Assembly: GCA_964462985.1 (NCBI GenBank)
Contig: CAYXAA010000030.1
Span: 1-54,358, forward strand
Reading direction: 5' to 3'
From: CAYXAA01 sp964462985
GTDB lineage: Bacteria > Pseudomonadota > Alphaproteobacteria > Rhizobiales > Stappiaceae
DNA: 54,358 nt
The number at the start of each line of letters is the position of its first letter. Within the stretch, counting starts at the first letter, position 1. The translations under genes were made by a program, and so were the position numbers. The notes beneath the pieces were generated by a model. It did no database searches. It worked only from the letters and a program-made list of their open reading frames with translations, and was not told the origin of the DNA. This document shows positions 34,632 to 43,705 of this stretch, piece after piece.

Positions 34632-35567
34632 ATGGCGGGCACATTCCCAACCGATGACGATCCGACGGTGGCAGAGGGCGGCAATCCCTCTCAAGGCCGC
34701 AAGCGCCTGCGCGACTATCTCGGGGGCGGCTTTGGCGGAGGCGTTGATGACGACCCGACGGTGACGGCGGATGACGATCCGACCGTTGCGATGACCGCAC
34801 CCGCCAGCACGGAGGTGACCAGCGGCGGCAACGGTGAACTGGCGGCTTTCAGCTACGAGACCTTCATTCGCCGGCAGCCGAGCGGTTCGCACGATATCCT
34901 GCTGGTATGCGCCGAGCCTCTGCTGGTGCTGGTCGCCCATCTGCGCAATGCCGTCACCTTCGCCGATATCGACGCGCTGCGCCGCCGTGTCGCTCAAGAG
35001 ATAATCCGCTTCGAGGAGCGGACGACCAGGGCCGGTGCCCCGCCGGGCGAAATTACGGCCGGCCGCTACGTGTTGTGTTCGCTTATCGACGAGACCGTGC
35101 TCACCACGCCCTGGGGCGGGCGTAGCGCTTGGTCGTCGAACAGCCTGCTCAATGAGTTCCACGGCGAGACCTGGGGCGGGGAGAAGGTGTTCCAGCTGCT
35201 CGACCGGGTGCGCAACGAGCCGAAAAAGTATCTCGGCGTGCTGTGCCTGATCGACGCCTGTCTCAGCCTAGGCTTCGAGGGCCGCTACCGCGTCGTCGAG
35301 AACGGGCGGATGAAGCTCGAAGACATTCGGGCCGAGCTTGGCAGGCTGATCAAGGACTACCTGCCGCCGGTGCCGACCGAACTGTCGAAGGACTGGGAGG
35401 GCCAGAAGCGGCGCAGGACGCTTCGCAACTTCGCTCCGCTGTGGCTGGCATTCTCGATTGCCGCCGTGCTGCTGATTCTCATTTATGCGTTCGTGCAATT
35501 CCGCTTGTCGGCCAATACCGATCCGCTGGCCCAGCAGTTGAGTACGATCGAGTCCCTGATCAGGTGA
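34632..35567 (+). CDS. tssL: T6SS inner-membrane protein TssL (DotU) with triple DDDPTV tail
   Basis: 311 aa from ATG 34632, with GGAG at ideal spacing (GTG 34581 is the alternative). The DotU/IcmH domain covers about 75-255 (IRFEERTTRAG, YVLCSLIDETVL, WSSNSLLNEFHGETWGGEKVFQLL), and a single C-terminal membrane helix lies near 270-290. There is no peptidoglycan-binding domain. The cytoplasmic N-tail carries DDDPTV three times, with threonines T12, T43 and T51. In Agrobacterium, TssL is phosphorylated on an N-terminal threonine by PpkA and then bound by Fha; these repeats look like the equivalent sites in three copies. tssM follows after 7 nt. Confidence 0.94.
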   Translation: MAGTFPTDDDPTVAEGGNPSQGRKRLRDYLGGGFGGGVDDDPTVTADDDPTVAMTAPASTEVTSGGNGELAAFSYETFIRRQPSGSHDILLVCAEPLLVLVAHLRNAVTFADIDALRRRVAQEIIRFEERTTRAGAPPGEITAGRYVLCSLIDETVLTTPWGGRSAWSSNSLLNEFHGETWGGEKVFQLLDRVRNEPKKYLGVLCLIDACLSLGFEGRYRVVENGRMKLEDIRAELGRLIKDYLPPVPTELSKDWEGQKRRRTLRNFAPLWLAFSIAAVLLILIYAFVQFRLSANTDPLAQQLSTIESLIR

Positions 35568-35574
35568 GAGAACG

Positions 35575-38500
35575 ATGATAGGTGCTCTCCTCAGAGATCT
35601 GTTGCGGTTGCGGTCGCTGGTGATCCTGTTCGGCCTGATCTGCCTGTCTCTGGTGGTGTGGTTCTTCGGTGCCAAGCTGTCGGTGGCAGGGTACACGCCG
35701 CTCGCGTCGAGCGGGGCGCGCATCACCCTGATCGTCTCGCTGTTTGTGGTGTTTCTTCTCGGCATCATCGTCCGATACATCCTGGTCCGGCGCGCCAACG
35801 CCAAGCTGATCAACAACCTGATCGCCGCGGACGATTTGAGCCGCATGGCCGATAACCAGGCCGAGGAGGAGATCGAGCAGATCCGGCAGCGGTATGAGGC
35901 GGCGCTGACCTACCTCAAGACCAATGCCTTTTCCGGCCGCGGCGGCGGCCGCATGCTGTTCGAGTTGCCGTGGTACGTGCTGATCGGTGCACCCGGCACC
36001 GGAAAGACGACGATCCTGCGCAATTCGGGACTCGAATTCCCGATGTCCGAGCAGATCGGCGCCGACGTGTTGCAGGGCATCGGCGGCACCCGCAACTGCG
36101 ACTGGTGGTTCACCGAGGACGCGGTGCTGATCGACACGGCCGGGCGCTATGTCACGCAGGACGTCAACGCACAGATTGACCGGGCGGCTTGGCTCGGCTT
36201 CCTCGATATCCTGAAAAGCCATCGCACGCGGCGGCCGATCAACGGCGTCCTCCTGATCGTCAGCATCGGTGAAATCCTCTCCAAGACCGAGACAGAGCGA
36301 AAAATCGTTGCCGATACCTTGCGCAGGCGTCTGCAGGAAATCGTCAAGGTCTTCGAGGTCCAGGTCCCGGTTTATCTGCTCCTGACCAAGTGCGACCTGA
36401 TCGTCGGCTTCAACGAGTTCTTTGAGGACCTGCCGGAGAGCGATCGTCAGCAGGTGTGGGGCATCACCCTGCCGGCCGACAGACAGGTGTCGCAGCTTGC
36501 CACGGAGGTCGACAACAGGCTGCGGGAAACGTTCGAGACCGTGGAGGCCATGGCTTTGCCTCGGCTCCACGCCGAGCGGGATCCGGAGCGGCGGGCCAGG
36601 ATCTTCCTATTCCCGCGTGAACTCGCCAGCGTGCGGTCGATGCTTTCGACCTTCGTCAACGACGTGTTTCGCACCAGCCGCTACGAAAAGCCGGTGCTGT
36701 TTCGCGGCCTTTATCTGACGAGCGGCACCCAGGAGGGCACGCCGGTCGACCGCCTGCTTGGTGCCTTCAGCCGGACCTTCGGGCTCGCACCCGGCCAGGT
36801 CGTGCCCTATGTCGGCCGCGCCAAGGCCTTCTTCATCCGCCGGCTGTTGACCGACGTGGTGTTTGCGGAGCGGGATCTCGTCGGCTTCAACAGCAAGCTC
36901 GAACATCGGCTCGCCGCACGCTACGGTCTCGGCTATTTCGCCGCCGTTGGACTTGTGGTCGTGCTCGGGTCGTTGTGGATCGGGCTGCTTGCCCGGTCGG
37001 AGGCCGAGATCAAGGAGGTCAGCAACGCAGCCGCCGCCTTCGAAGCACAGCTCCGCAGCCTGCCGGCGCAGACCGATCTTGTCGGAGCGCTGCCGGTCCT
37101 CAATGCCGCCAAAAGGCTGCGCGACAACGCGAGCCAGAGCGACGACTTCTCGCTGCTGTCGAGCTTCGGAATCACGCCGTCGCTGGCGCTCGAGCCGATC
37201 GCCCAAAAGCTCTATGACCGCACGCTGACTTCTGTGCTGCTGCCTGCGGTGTCCAATCGGCTTATGCTGCAGGTCGCGGCGCTGTCGCGCTCCACGAGCA
37301 CCAATGATCTCCAGGCGCTGCGCAGCTATCTTGGCGCCTACGAGATGCTGGACGACCCGCAGCAGTACAAGGCGTCCTATCTTCAGGACGTCGTGAATGC
37401 GGATCTGTCGCGAGCCTTTCCGCTCGATCCCGACCGGCAGAAACAGATGCAGGGCCACGTTGCCGCCCTGACCAATGTGCTGCCGCAGCCGGTCACCCTC
37501 AACCAGGGCGTCATCTCGGAGGCCCGCCAGCGCCTGACGCAGGTGCCGCCCAACGACGAGGTGTTCGATACCCTGCTTCGCCAGGCAGCCGCTCGCTCGG
37601 ATCTGCCGCCGCTCAACATGCAGAGCATCATCGGGTCGACGGCCCTGACGCTGGATCCATCGCGATCCGGTGGCCGGGATGCGATGCTGCAGATCCCCGG
37701 GATCTACACCAAGAAGGGCTTCTACGACTTCTTCCTGCCGTCTCTGCCGACCATCGTCCGCCAGTCTCTCGGCAGCGACTGGATCGAAGGGCAGACCTCC
37801 CCGCAGGATGCAGGCTATCAGGAACTGGTCCGCAAGGTCTCCGACCAGTACGTTCAAGCGTATATCGCGACGTGGCAGACCATGCTGTCGCAGGTTGCGG
37901 TGGTCGATTTCGGCGATCTGCAGCGCGCGAATATGGTCCTGTCCGCGCTGGCGGGTCCGGATTCGCCCTTATCCAAGCTCGCCTCCGTCGTGAAGGACAA
38001 CACAGTGCTGCCGCCGCCCGGATCCCAGACCGCGAGTGGCGAATCCGGCGCCGGCGGCGCGGCGGCCGCAACGGGTGCGGCCGGAGGGGTTGCGGCGCTG
38101 GCACAGTCGGCCAACAACGCCGCAATCACCGCGGCGCTGGGCGGCATTCCCTGGCCCGGCGATCAGATCGAGACGGCGTTCAAGCCGGTGATCGCCTTCG
38201 TCGCCGGTGACGGCACCAACCAGGCCGAATTGCCCAAGGTGCAGCAGTTGATCGGTACGATCTATGGCGACCTCAACGGTATCGCCGGGGCGCCGGATCC
38301 CGCCGCTGCCGGCTTCGACTATGCCGCCAAGCGCGCGAAGGCGCCGACACAGGATGCGCTCGCCACGCTGAAGACCGAGGCCGTGCTGAGACCGGCTCCG
38401 TTCAAGGGCATCATGGAAGACGTGTCGACCCGCTCCTGGGCCGTGATGATGAATCTGGCCTATTCGCACATAAACGCGCAGTGGCAGACCACCGTGATCC

Positions 38501-39162
38501 CGGTGTGCACGGATGCGCTGACCGGCCGCTTCCCGCTCACGGCCTCCCAACAGGAGGTAACACTGCAGGACTTCACCGACGCGTTCCGCTCCGGCGGCCT
38601 GTTCGATCAGTTCTCGAAGACCTATCTCGATCCTTTTGTGGTGCGCAATGGCGGCCAAATCACAGCGGCCCGGATCGACGGCCAATCGCTGCCGTTCGGC
38701 GAGACCACCCTGGCGCGGATGCGTCAGGCCGATCAGGTCCGTACCGCCTTTTTCACTGACGGCACCAAGCTCGGCGTCAAGTTCAGCCTGACGACTTCCT
38801 ACCTGGATCCCAAGGCGCTTCGCTCGACCTTCTCGCTCGACGGTACCGATGTCGTCTACCGGCATGAACCGCCACGCAGCGTCGACATGACCTGGCCGAA
38901 CAAGGCCGACGCCAGCATGGCATCGGTCGCGGTGCAGCTTCTCGACGGCAGCGGGTTCAAGGCCGAGAAGACCGGTCCTTGGGCCCTGTTCCGCCTTCTT
39001 TACGGCGCAGGCATCGCCCCCAGCGGCAGCGGTGACCAATTCACCTTCTCGGTGACCAACAAGGACGGCGTCAGGGTCTCCTACGGCCTGCAGGCCAGCA
39101 GTGTCGTCAATCCGTTCAACCGCGGTATCATCAGCGGCTTCGATTGCCCGGGCAACATATGA
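35575..39162 (+). CDS. tssM: T6SS inner-membrane core protein TssM (IcmF)
   Basis: 1195 aa, full length. Two N-terminal membrane helices (about 15-32 and 51-70) flank a short loop. A cytoplasmic NTPase-like domain follows with Walker A GAPGTGKT (138-145) and VLIDTAGRY (184-192), then a third helix near 453-473 (YFAAVGLVVVLGSLWIGLLA) and a long periplasmic part that meets TssJ. It forms the envelope channel with TssL. The ATGA overlap with tagF (ATG 39159) shows tight coupling. Residues near 815-835 form an Ala/Gly-rich stretch. Confidence 0.96.
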   Translation: MIGALLRDLLRLRSLVILFGLICLSLVVWFFGAKLSVAGYTPLASSGARITLIVSLFVVFLLGIIVRYILVRRANAKLINNLIAADDLSRMADNQAEEEIEQIRQRYEAALTYLKTNAFSGRGGGRMLFELPWYVLIGAPGTGKTTILRNSGLEFPMSEQIGADVLQGIGGTRNCDWWFTEDAVLIDTAGRYVTQDVNAQIDRAAWLGFLDILKSHRTRRPINGVLLIVSIGEILSKTETERKIVADTLRRRLQEIVKVFEVQVPVYLLLTKCDLIVGFNEFFEDLPESDRQQVWGITLPADRQVSQLATEVDNRLRETFETVEAMALPRLHAERDPERRARIFLFPRELASVRSMLSTFVNDVFRTSRYEKPVLFRGLYLTSGTQEGTPVDRLLGAFSRTFGLAPGQVVPYVGRAKAFFIRRLLTDVVFAERDLVGFNSKLEHRLAARYGLGYFAAVGLVVVLGSLWIGLLARSEAEIKEVSNAAAAFEAQLRSLPAQTDLVGALPVLNAAKRLRDNASQSDDFSLLSSFGITPSLALEPIAQKLYDRTLTSVLLPAVSNRLMLQVAALSRSTSTNDLQALRSYLGAYEMLDDPQQYKASYLQDVVNADLSRAFPLDPDRQKQMQGHVAALTNVLPQPVTLNQGVISEARQRLTQVPPNDEVFDTLLRQAAARSDLPPLNMQSIIGSTALTLDPSRSGGRDAMLQIPGIYTKKGFYDFFLPSLPTIVRQSLGSDWIEGQTSPQDAGYQELVRKVSDQYVQAYIATWQTMLSQVAVVDFGDLQRANMVLSALAGPDSPLSKLASVVKDNTVLPPPGSQTASGESGAGGAAAATGAAGGVAALAQSANNAAITAALGGIPWPGDQIETAFKPVIAFVAGDGTNQAELPKVQQLIGTIYGDLNGIAGAPDPAAAGFDYAAKRAKAPTQDALATLKTEAVLRPAPFKGIMEDVSTRSWAVMMNLAYSHINAQWQTTVIPVCTDALTGRFPLTASQQEVTLQDFTDAFRSGGLFDQFSKTYLDPFVVRNGGQITAARIDGQSLPFGETTLARMRQADQVRTAFFTDGTKLGVKFSLTTSYLDPKALRSTFSLDGTDVVYRHEPPRSVDMTWPNKADASMASVAVQLLDGSGFKAEKTGPWALFRLLYGAGIAPSGSGDQFTFSVTNKDGVRVSYGLQASSVVNPFNRGIISGFDCPGNI

Positions 39163-39872
39163 CCATCGGCTTCTATGGTAAGATCCCCGCCGCTGCCGAT
39201 TTCGTGCATCGTCAGCTGCCGGCCTCCTTTGTCGAGGCGTGGAACAGCTGGCTGGTCGGCGGCATCAAGCTGGCCATGGAAACGTTCGGCGGCGACTGGT
39301 CCAAGGTGTTTCTGTCCTGCCCGGTCTGGAGTTTCAGCGCCGATCCCGGCGTGATCGACGACCGCGGCTGGATCGGCGTGCTTGCCACTTCGGTGGATTC
39401 GATCGGCCGGCACTATCCGCTGACCTTCGCGATGTCGCTTGGCAAGGATATCGGCGCATACGAGGCCGCCGACCGGCTGCAGCCGCTCGCCCACGCGTTG
39501 CAGGGCCTGTCGCTTGCCCTGATCGACGGCACGATCACGGCGGAAGAGGCGGTCGAACAGATGACCGCTGTGTCGGAAAGCGTGCCCGAGCTGTCGGCCA
39601 GGCCGAGCGGCTACTTCCAGTGGAAGGACCGTTATGGGGACCCGCTCGGCAGCCTGGTCGTGGGCGCCGCCTTTGCCGCAATCAGCGACCTCAGGACGTC
39701 GTTCCGTCCGGGGCCGGCCGCCCGGCCTAGTTCCGTCAAGACGACGTTCTGGTGGCACGACGGCTGGCACAGCCGGCCACCGGAGGCGATCCGGTTCCGT
39801 GGCCTGCCGAAGCCGGATGCATTTCTCGGCTTCTTCGACGGCGCGTGGAGCGAGCATGGATGGATCGAATGA
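39159..39872 (+). CDS. tagF: T6SS regulator TagF (DUF2094)
   Basis: 237 aa from ATG 39159, overlapping the tssM stop. MTIGFYGKIPAAADFVHRQLP is the family's hallmark start, with later WIGVLATSVDSIGRHYPLTFA. TagF represses T6SS assembly in several bacteria, in Agrobacterium by binding Fha. There it is fused to the phosphatase PppA; here the phosphatase begins 17 nt before the tagF stop in another frame, so the same pair is encoded by overlapping genes. Confidence 0.93.
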   Translation: MTIGFYGKIPAAADFVHRQLPASFVEAWNSWLVGGIKLAMETFGGDWSKVFLSCPVWSFSADPGVIDDRGWIGVLATSVDSIGRHYPLTFAMSLGKDIGAYEAADRLQPLAHALQGLSLALIDGTITAEEAVEQMTAVSESVPELSARPSGYFQWKDRYGDPLGSLVVGAAFAAISDLRTSFRPGPAARPSSVKTTFWWHDGWHSRPPEAIRFRGLPKPDAFLGFFDGAWSEHGWIE

Positions 39873-40590
39873 CCAAGACGATACCCTGAAGCGATCGGCG
39901 CCCGGTGTCGGCCAGCGCCTTCTGCGGCTCGGTTCATCCTCCGGGTCGCGGCGCGGGCCCAGGCGCGTCCTCAACGAGGACGCCTTTCTCGATCAGCCGC
40001 AGGCCGGCCTGTTCTGCGTCGCCGACGGCATGGGCGGCCATGCCGATGGCCATCTCGCCAGCCAGGCGATCACCCGGATCCTCGAACACGCCGTCGACGC
40101 CGATGCGCCGATCGAACATCGCATCGAACAGGTCGAGGACGCCGTTGCCTCGATCAACGCCGCCCTGCGCCGCGAAGCCCAAAAACAGTCGGGCCGCACG
40201 ATCATCGGCTCCACGGTGGTGGTGCTTCTGATCGGCGACGGCTACGCCGCCTGTCTTTGGGCCGGAGATTCCAGAGCCTATCTGGCCCGCGCCGGATCGC
40301 TCTACCAGCTCACCAAGGACCACGCCACGCCCCACCGGACCAATGTGGTGACGCGCGCCGTCGGAAGTCACGACACTGTTAAGCTTGACCGGGTTATCAT
40401 CGCCACCGAACTTGGAGACACCTATCTTCTGTGCTCGGACGGCGTCAGCGGTGTCGTGGAGGCGGACACGATTCTGGAGATCCTGTCTTCCTATGACGAT
40501 CACGCGGCCGATCGGCTGATCGGCCAGAGTGTCAGTCGGAGCGGTCGGGATGACATGACTGCGGTCGTGGTGCACATCCCTTATAGCTGA
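39856..40590 (+). CDS. pppA: PP2C-type Ser/Thr phosphatase (PppA)
   Basis: 244 aa from ATG 39856, with GGAG five bases upstream. PP2C metal and catalytic motifs are all visible: RRVLNEDAFLD (E, D), FCVADGMGGHADGHLAS, ACLWAGDSRAYLAR, YLLCSDGVSG and SGRDDMTAVVV. It would reverse the phosphorylation made by the nearby kinases and hold secretion off. It is cytoplasmic, with no membrane segment. The frame is open upstream to 39634 inside tagF, so a TagF-PppA fusion by frameshift cannot be excluded, though the clear ribosome-binding site argues for separate translation. Confidence 0.94.
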   Translation: MDGSNDQDDTLKRSAPGVGQRLLRLGSSSGSRRGPRRVLNEDAFLDQPQAGLFCVADGMGGHADGHLASQAITRILEHAVDADAPIEHRIEQVEDAVASINAALRREAQKQSGRTIIGSTVVVLLIGDGYAACLWAGDSRAYLARAGSLYQLTKDHATPHRTNVVTRAVGSHDTVKLDRVIIATELGDTYLLCSDGVSGVVEADTILEILSSYDDHAADRLIGQSVSRSGRDDMTAVVVHIPYS

Positions 40591-40685
40591 TCGGGATCCA
40601 TGCTTGAGTGTGGGTTCGATTCGGAACCGGCGGCTGAGACGCCGTTGCGCGCGGCGCATGCGGGACTTTTGGGGGCAGACCCGGT

Positions 40686-41600
40686 ATGTCCAATTCGGTC
40701 AAGGCAGAGGAAACGCTTGGCGGCTTGCCCTTGCCGGTGAAGTCCGTGCTGCGCGCGCGCTACGAGCTCGTGGACGTCGTCGGCCGCGGCGGCATGAGCA
40801 CCGTCTACAGCGCCATCGACCGCTTCCGCCTCCGGGCCCGGTCGCCCAATCCGCTCGTCGCGATCAAGGTGCTCAATGTCAACCGGAAGATCGATGCCGC
40901 GGCGGTCGAGCTCATGCACCGCGAGGCGCGGCGCATGCAGGAGTTCCAGCACCCGAACGTCGTCAGGGTCTATGACTGGGACCAGGACGGGCCGATCTAT
41001 TTCATCATTATGGAGCTGCTGCAGGGCCGGACCCTCGGCGCGATCTTCAAGGAACGCGGCGAGGAGCCTCTCGCGCGCAAGAGCGCGCTCGAGATCGTCG
41101 AAGCTGTCGGCAAGGGTCTGATCTATGCCCACGAACAGGGGATCGTTCATACCGACCTGAAGCCGGGCAACGTCTTCATCACCCGGACTGGGGAGATCAA
41201 GCTGCTCGATTTCGGCCTGGCCCATCGCCACGATCCGGTGCCGATGCTCGAGGGCGACGAGCCGACCGTGATGTATTTCAACCAGGTCGGAGCATTGACG
41301 CCGGCTTATGCCTCGCTGGAGATGCTGCTCGGCATCCAGCCGACGCCGGCCGACGACGTCTATTCGCTCGGTGTCATCACCTACATGCTGCTGACCGGCC
41401 GCCATCCGTTCGACCGCAAAACCGCAAAGAAGGCGGAGGCAGAGGGGCTGAGGCCGATCCGGCCGAAGGGGCTCGGCAGCCGCCAATGGCATGCGCTGAA
41501 GAAGGCACTGGCATTCCAGCGCATCGACCGCACCGCCTATGTGGACGAGTTCCTTGAGGAGTTCATTCCCCGCCGCTGGTTCGGCCGGCTGTTCGGATGA
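40686..41600 (+). CDS. ppkA: Ser/Thr protein kinase (PpkA-like, no membrane sensor)
   Basis: 304 aa Hanks-type kinase with little else. Seen parts are the Gly loop VVGRGGMSTVY (32-41), ATP-binding K61 in VAIKV, catalytic HTDLKPGN (D157), DFG (175-177) and DDVYSLGVITYMLLTGRHPF. The usual HRD arginine is Thr, so it is a non-RD kinase. The activation segment holds GDEPTVMYF with T194, similar to the DDDPTV sites of TssL. There is no transmembrane or periplasmic sensor, unlike the Pseudomonas PpkA. It lies 95 nt after pppA and probably phosphorylates TssL and/or Fha. Confidence 0.92.
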   Translation: MSNSVKAEETLGGLPLPVKSVLRARYELVDVVGRGGMSTVYSAIDRFRLRARSPNPLVAIKVLNVNRKIDAAAVELMHREARRMQEFQHPNVVRVYDWDQDGPIYFIIMELLQGRTLGAIFKERGEEPLARKSALEIVEAVGKGLIYAHEQGIVHTDLKPGNVFITRTGEIKLLDFGLAHRHDPVPMLEGDEPTVMYFNQVGALTPAYASLEMLLGIQPTPADDVYSLGVITYMLLTGRHPFDRKTAKKAEAEGLRPIRPKGLGSRQWHALKKALAFQRIDRTAYVDEFLEEFIPRRWFGRLFG

Positions 41601-41643
41601 GGCCGGCGGACGCGCGCGATCGCCCGCCGGCATGCGTTTTCGC

Positions 41644-43374
41644 TCACACCGGGACTTCGAAGGCGAAGCGCTGGCGGTTGAGGACGGCGGTGCCGGTGAC
41701 AAGCTCCAGCAGCATCAATCCGTCGTTTTCCTCCAGCTCGACCCGGGCGCGGGCGCCGTCGCCGGTGGTGAGCGCGAGCGAGGTCAGCCAGCGTTCGACG
41801 GCAGCCGCGGCATCGGCGCCGGACCGGCCCGTCGTGAGCTCCGGCAGGGCGTCACCGAGCAGGGCCGCAATCCGGGCGGCGACAAGCTGATAGCTGAGGT
41901 CGACAACGGCATCGGCCTGCGCCGTGGTTTCACCGCGGCCGGGTGAACGGTGGAACACGGTCGGGGCGGCGAAAAGCAGGACCGTGTCACGGTCGGGCTG
42001 CCCGGCGAGAGCCACGACGCCGGCTCCGGCCAGATTGCGGGCCGGCTCCGCCATCAGAAAACCCGAGACGGCGGTCGCGACCGCGCGCTGACCTGGGAGT
42101 TCGACCTCGTGCACGGAAAGGTCGTCGAGGGCGCGCCTGCTGCCGAGAATCTCGGAGGGCCATCCGGTCTCCTCAACGCTGCGCAGCACCAGCGCAAGCC
42201 CGGCCCAGGCCGGCTGTCCCCACAGTGCCGGAATGCCGCTCTCGGGGCTCGACAACAGCATGTCGTTCCAGAACACGGAGAGCCAGCGGCTCGCCTCGCG
42301 GCCCTGCAGCCCGCGCCACGCGTCGAAGTCGGGATGGTCCATCAGCGCGGCCGGAGCATCAAGGCGGGCGATTTCCGACGGCGGCTTGTCGGCAAAGACC
42401 GTGGGGGCGAAGGACGTCAGCACCGGCCCCTGCAAAGCCTCGCCGATCTCCGCCAGCATCGCCAGCCGGTCGAAATCGGAGGAGGTGCGGCGATAGCGCC
42501 GGGCCACCAGGACGATGCCGTAGGGCAGGCGGCCGTCGCTGGCGTTGATCTCCGCCTCGACCACGCGGGCAAGCGTATCCTCGATCTCGGTGTCGGGTGC
42601 GCTGCACAGGTCGACGGTGAAGCCAGCGTGCAGATCGATCTGGCGCAGCATGAGGCGAAGCGCGGCCCAGTTCTCCACGACGGAGCGCAGCCGTTCGTCG
42701 GCGAAATCGGCTGCCAGCTGCTCGTCTATCAGCGGAACGGTGGTTGGCTCCGCCGTCCTCGGCGCGTCCGTCGAGGTGGTTCTGAGGGTGTGCTTGATGA
42801 AGGCGGTGACGGCGGCGTGCGCCACCTCCTTCGGTGTGCCGGCATTGGGAGCATCGACCATGCCGAGAAGCCGGTCGAGGTCGCCGGAGCCGTCGCCGGA
42901 GGATGCGGTGCCGGTATCGGCGAATGGATCGCCATTCGTGTCCGAAGGGTCACGGGCGGGCGCCGGTCGCAGGCTGGCCAGAAGGCGGTCGTAGCCCTCC
43001 GGGCCCAGGTCGGCATTCGAGGCTGCGAGTGCATCGGCGGTTGCGATCCGGCCGAACCGTTTCCGGAGCTTGGCCGGCAAGACATCGCGAAGTCGCTCCA
43101 GTGTCAGTGTCTCGACGACGGGATGCTGATCGCTGCTGAGCAGGTTGGGTGTCTCGACCTCCAGGCTGACGCCAAGCCGCTCGGGCAGGCTTTCGATCGT
43201 GTCCTCGTCGATCCTGATCGGGCGGCCGAGGTCCCTGGTGGCGCCGAAGTCGCCGATGATGAGCGCACGAAAGGCCGGCGTTTCGGGGAGGGGGTCCGGC
43301 GCTGCACCGACGGAAAATCGGCTCGTGAAATGCAATCCAGCCGACTTGCCGTCGTCTTCCTTGTCACTGGTCAT
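41644..43374 (-). CDS. TssB-TssC-like fused sheath paralog
   Basis: 576 aa on the opposite strand to the rest of the locus. Residues 33-115 read like TssB (FRALIIGDFGATRDLGRPIRI, LGVSLEVETPNLL, ETLTLERLRDVLPAKL). A linker covers 138-165. From about 165 the protein follows TssC: LDRLLGMVDAP, VVENWAALRLMLRQIDLHAGF, LPYGIVLVARRYRRTSSDFDRLAMLAEIG, SFAPTVFADKPPSEIARL and WRGLQGREASRWLSVFWNDMLL align with the TssC blocks, with much lower identity. A second, divergent TssC is known in Agrobacterium (TssC40). A GGAGGAG site supports ATG 43374. Its gene is divergent from hcp, sharing a 484-bp gap. Possible roles are a sheath cap, adaptor or regulator; this is inference. Confidence 0.8.
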   Translation of the reverse strand: MTSDKEDDGKSAGLHFTSRFSVGAAPDPLPETPAFRALIIGDFGATRDLGRPIRIDEDTIESLPERLGVSLEVETPNLLSSDQHPVVETLTLERLRDVLPAKLRKRFGRIATADALAASNADLGPEGYDRLLASLRPAPARDPSDTNGDPFADTGTASSGDGSGDLDRLLGMVDAPNAGTPKEVAHAAVTAFIKHTLRTTSTDAPRTAEPTTVPLIDEQLAADFADERLRSVVENWAALRLMLRQIDLHAGFTVDLCSAPDTEIEDTLARVVEAEINASDGRLPYGIVLVARRYRRTSSDFDRLAMLAEIGEALQGPVLTSFAPTVFADKPPSEIARLDAPAALMDHPDFDAWRGLQGREASRWLSVFWNDMLLSSPESGIPALWGQPAWAGLALVLRSVEETGWPSEILGSRRALDDLSVHEVELPGQRAVATAVSGFLMAEPARNLAGAGVVALAGQPDRDTVLLFAAPTVFHRSPGRGETTAQADAVVDLSYQLVAARIAALLGDALPELTTGRSGADAAAAVERWLTSLALTTGDGARARVELEENDGLMLLELVTGTAVLNRQRFAFEVPV

Positions 43375-43635
43375 GTTGGCTCCTCCGTTGTGCGCCGGCC
43401 CCGGACTCGGGGCGAGCCTCTCGCCAATCCCCTACAGAATGCCACGACGGAGAACCGCGGTCGAACCGTGGATCGAAGACCGTTCCTTCCGCACGCTGCT
43501 CCACTAGACATGAGAAAGGTCGCTGCTTTGGTAAGCCTGAGTGCATTCACTGCGTGAGACCGATGTTGGTTCCGAACATTACATTTTGTTCATCTTTGAT
43601 TAAGCATGAGAGAAGTCTTGGTCTTCTTTCCCCGC

Positions 43636-43684
43636 GACTGTGTGGTTTTCTTCACTTCGCGGGTCACTGTGCAGTTTTCCTTAC
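43636..43684 (+). repeat. Imperfect direct repeat upstream of hcp, candidate enhancer
   Basis: Two 20-bp copies start at 43636 and 43665, both built as ACTGTG-NN-TTTTC-TNAC with a few mismatches, offset by 29 bp. They lie roughly 105-150 nt upstream of the predicted hcp transcription start, a normal distance for binding sites of sigma-54 activators. Confidence 0.4.
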
Positions 43685-43705
43685 AGGAAAATTCGGAGGC
43701 GAAGA

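Noticed and set aside
42500..42620. Idea that the 41644-43374 gene is a plain antisense shadow, because plus-strand frames are open opposite it
   Set aside because: The minus-strand protein aligns block by block with TssB and TssC and has a GGAGGAG site, while the plus-strand frame has neither family likeness nor a start signal.
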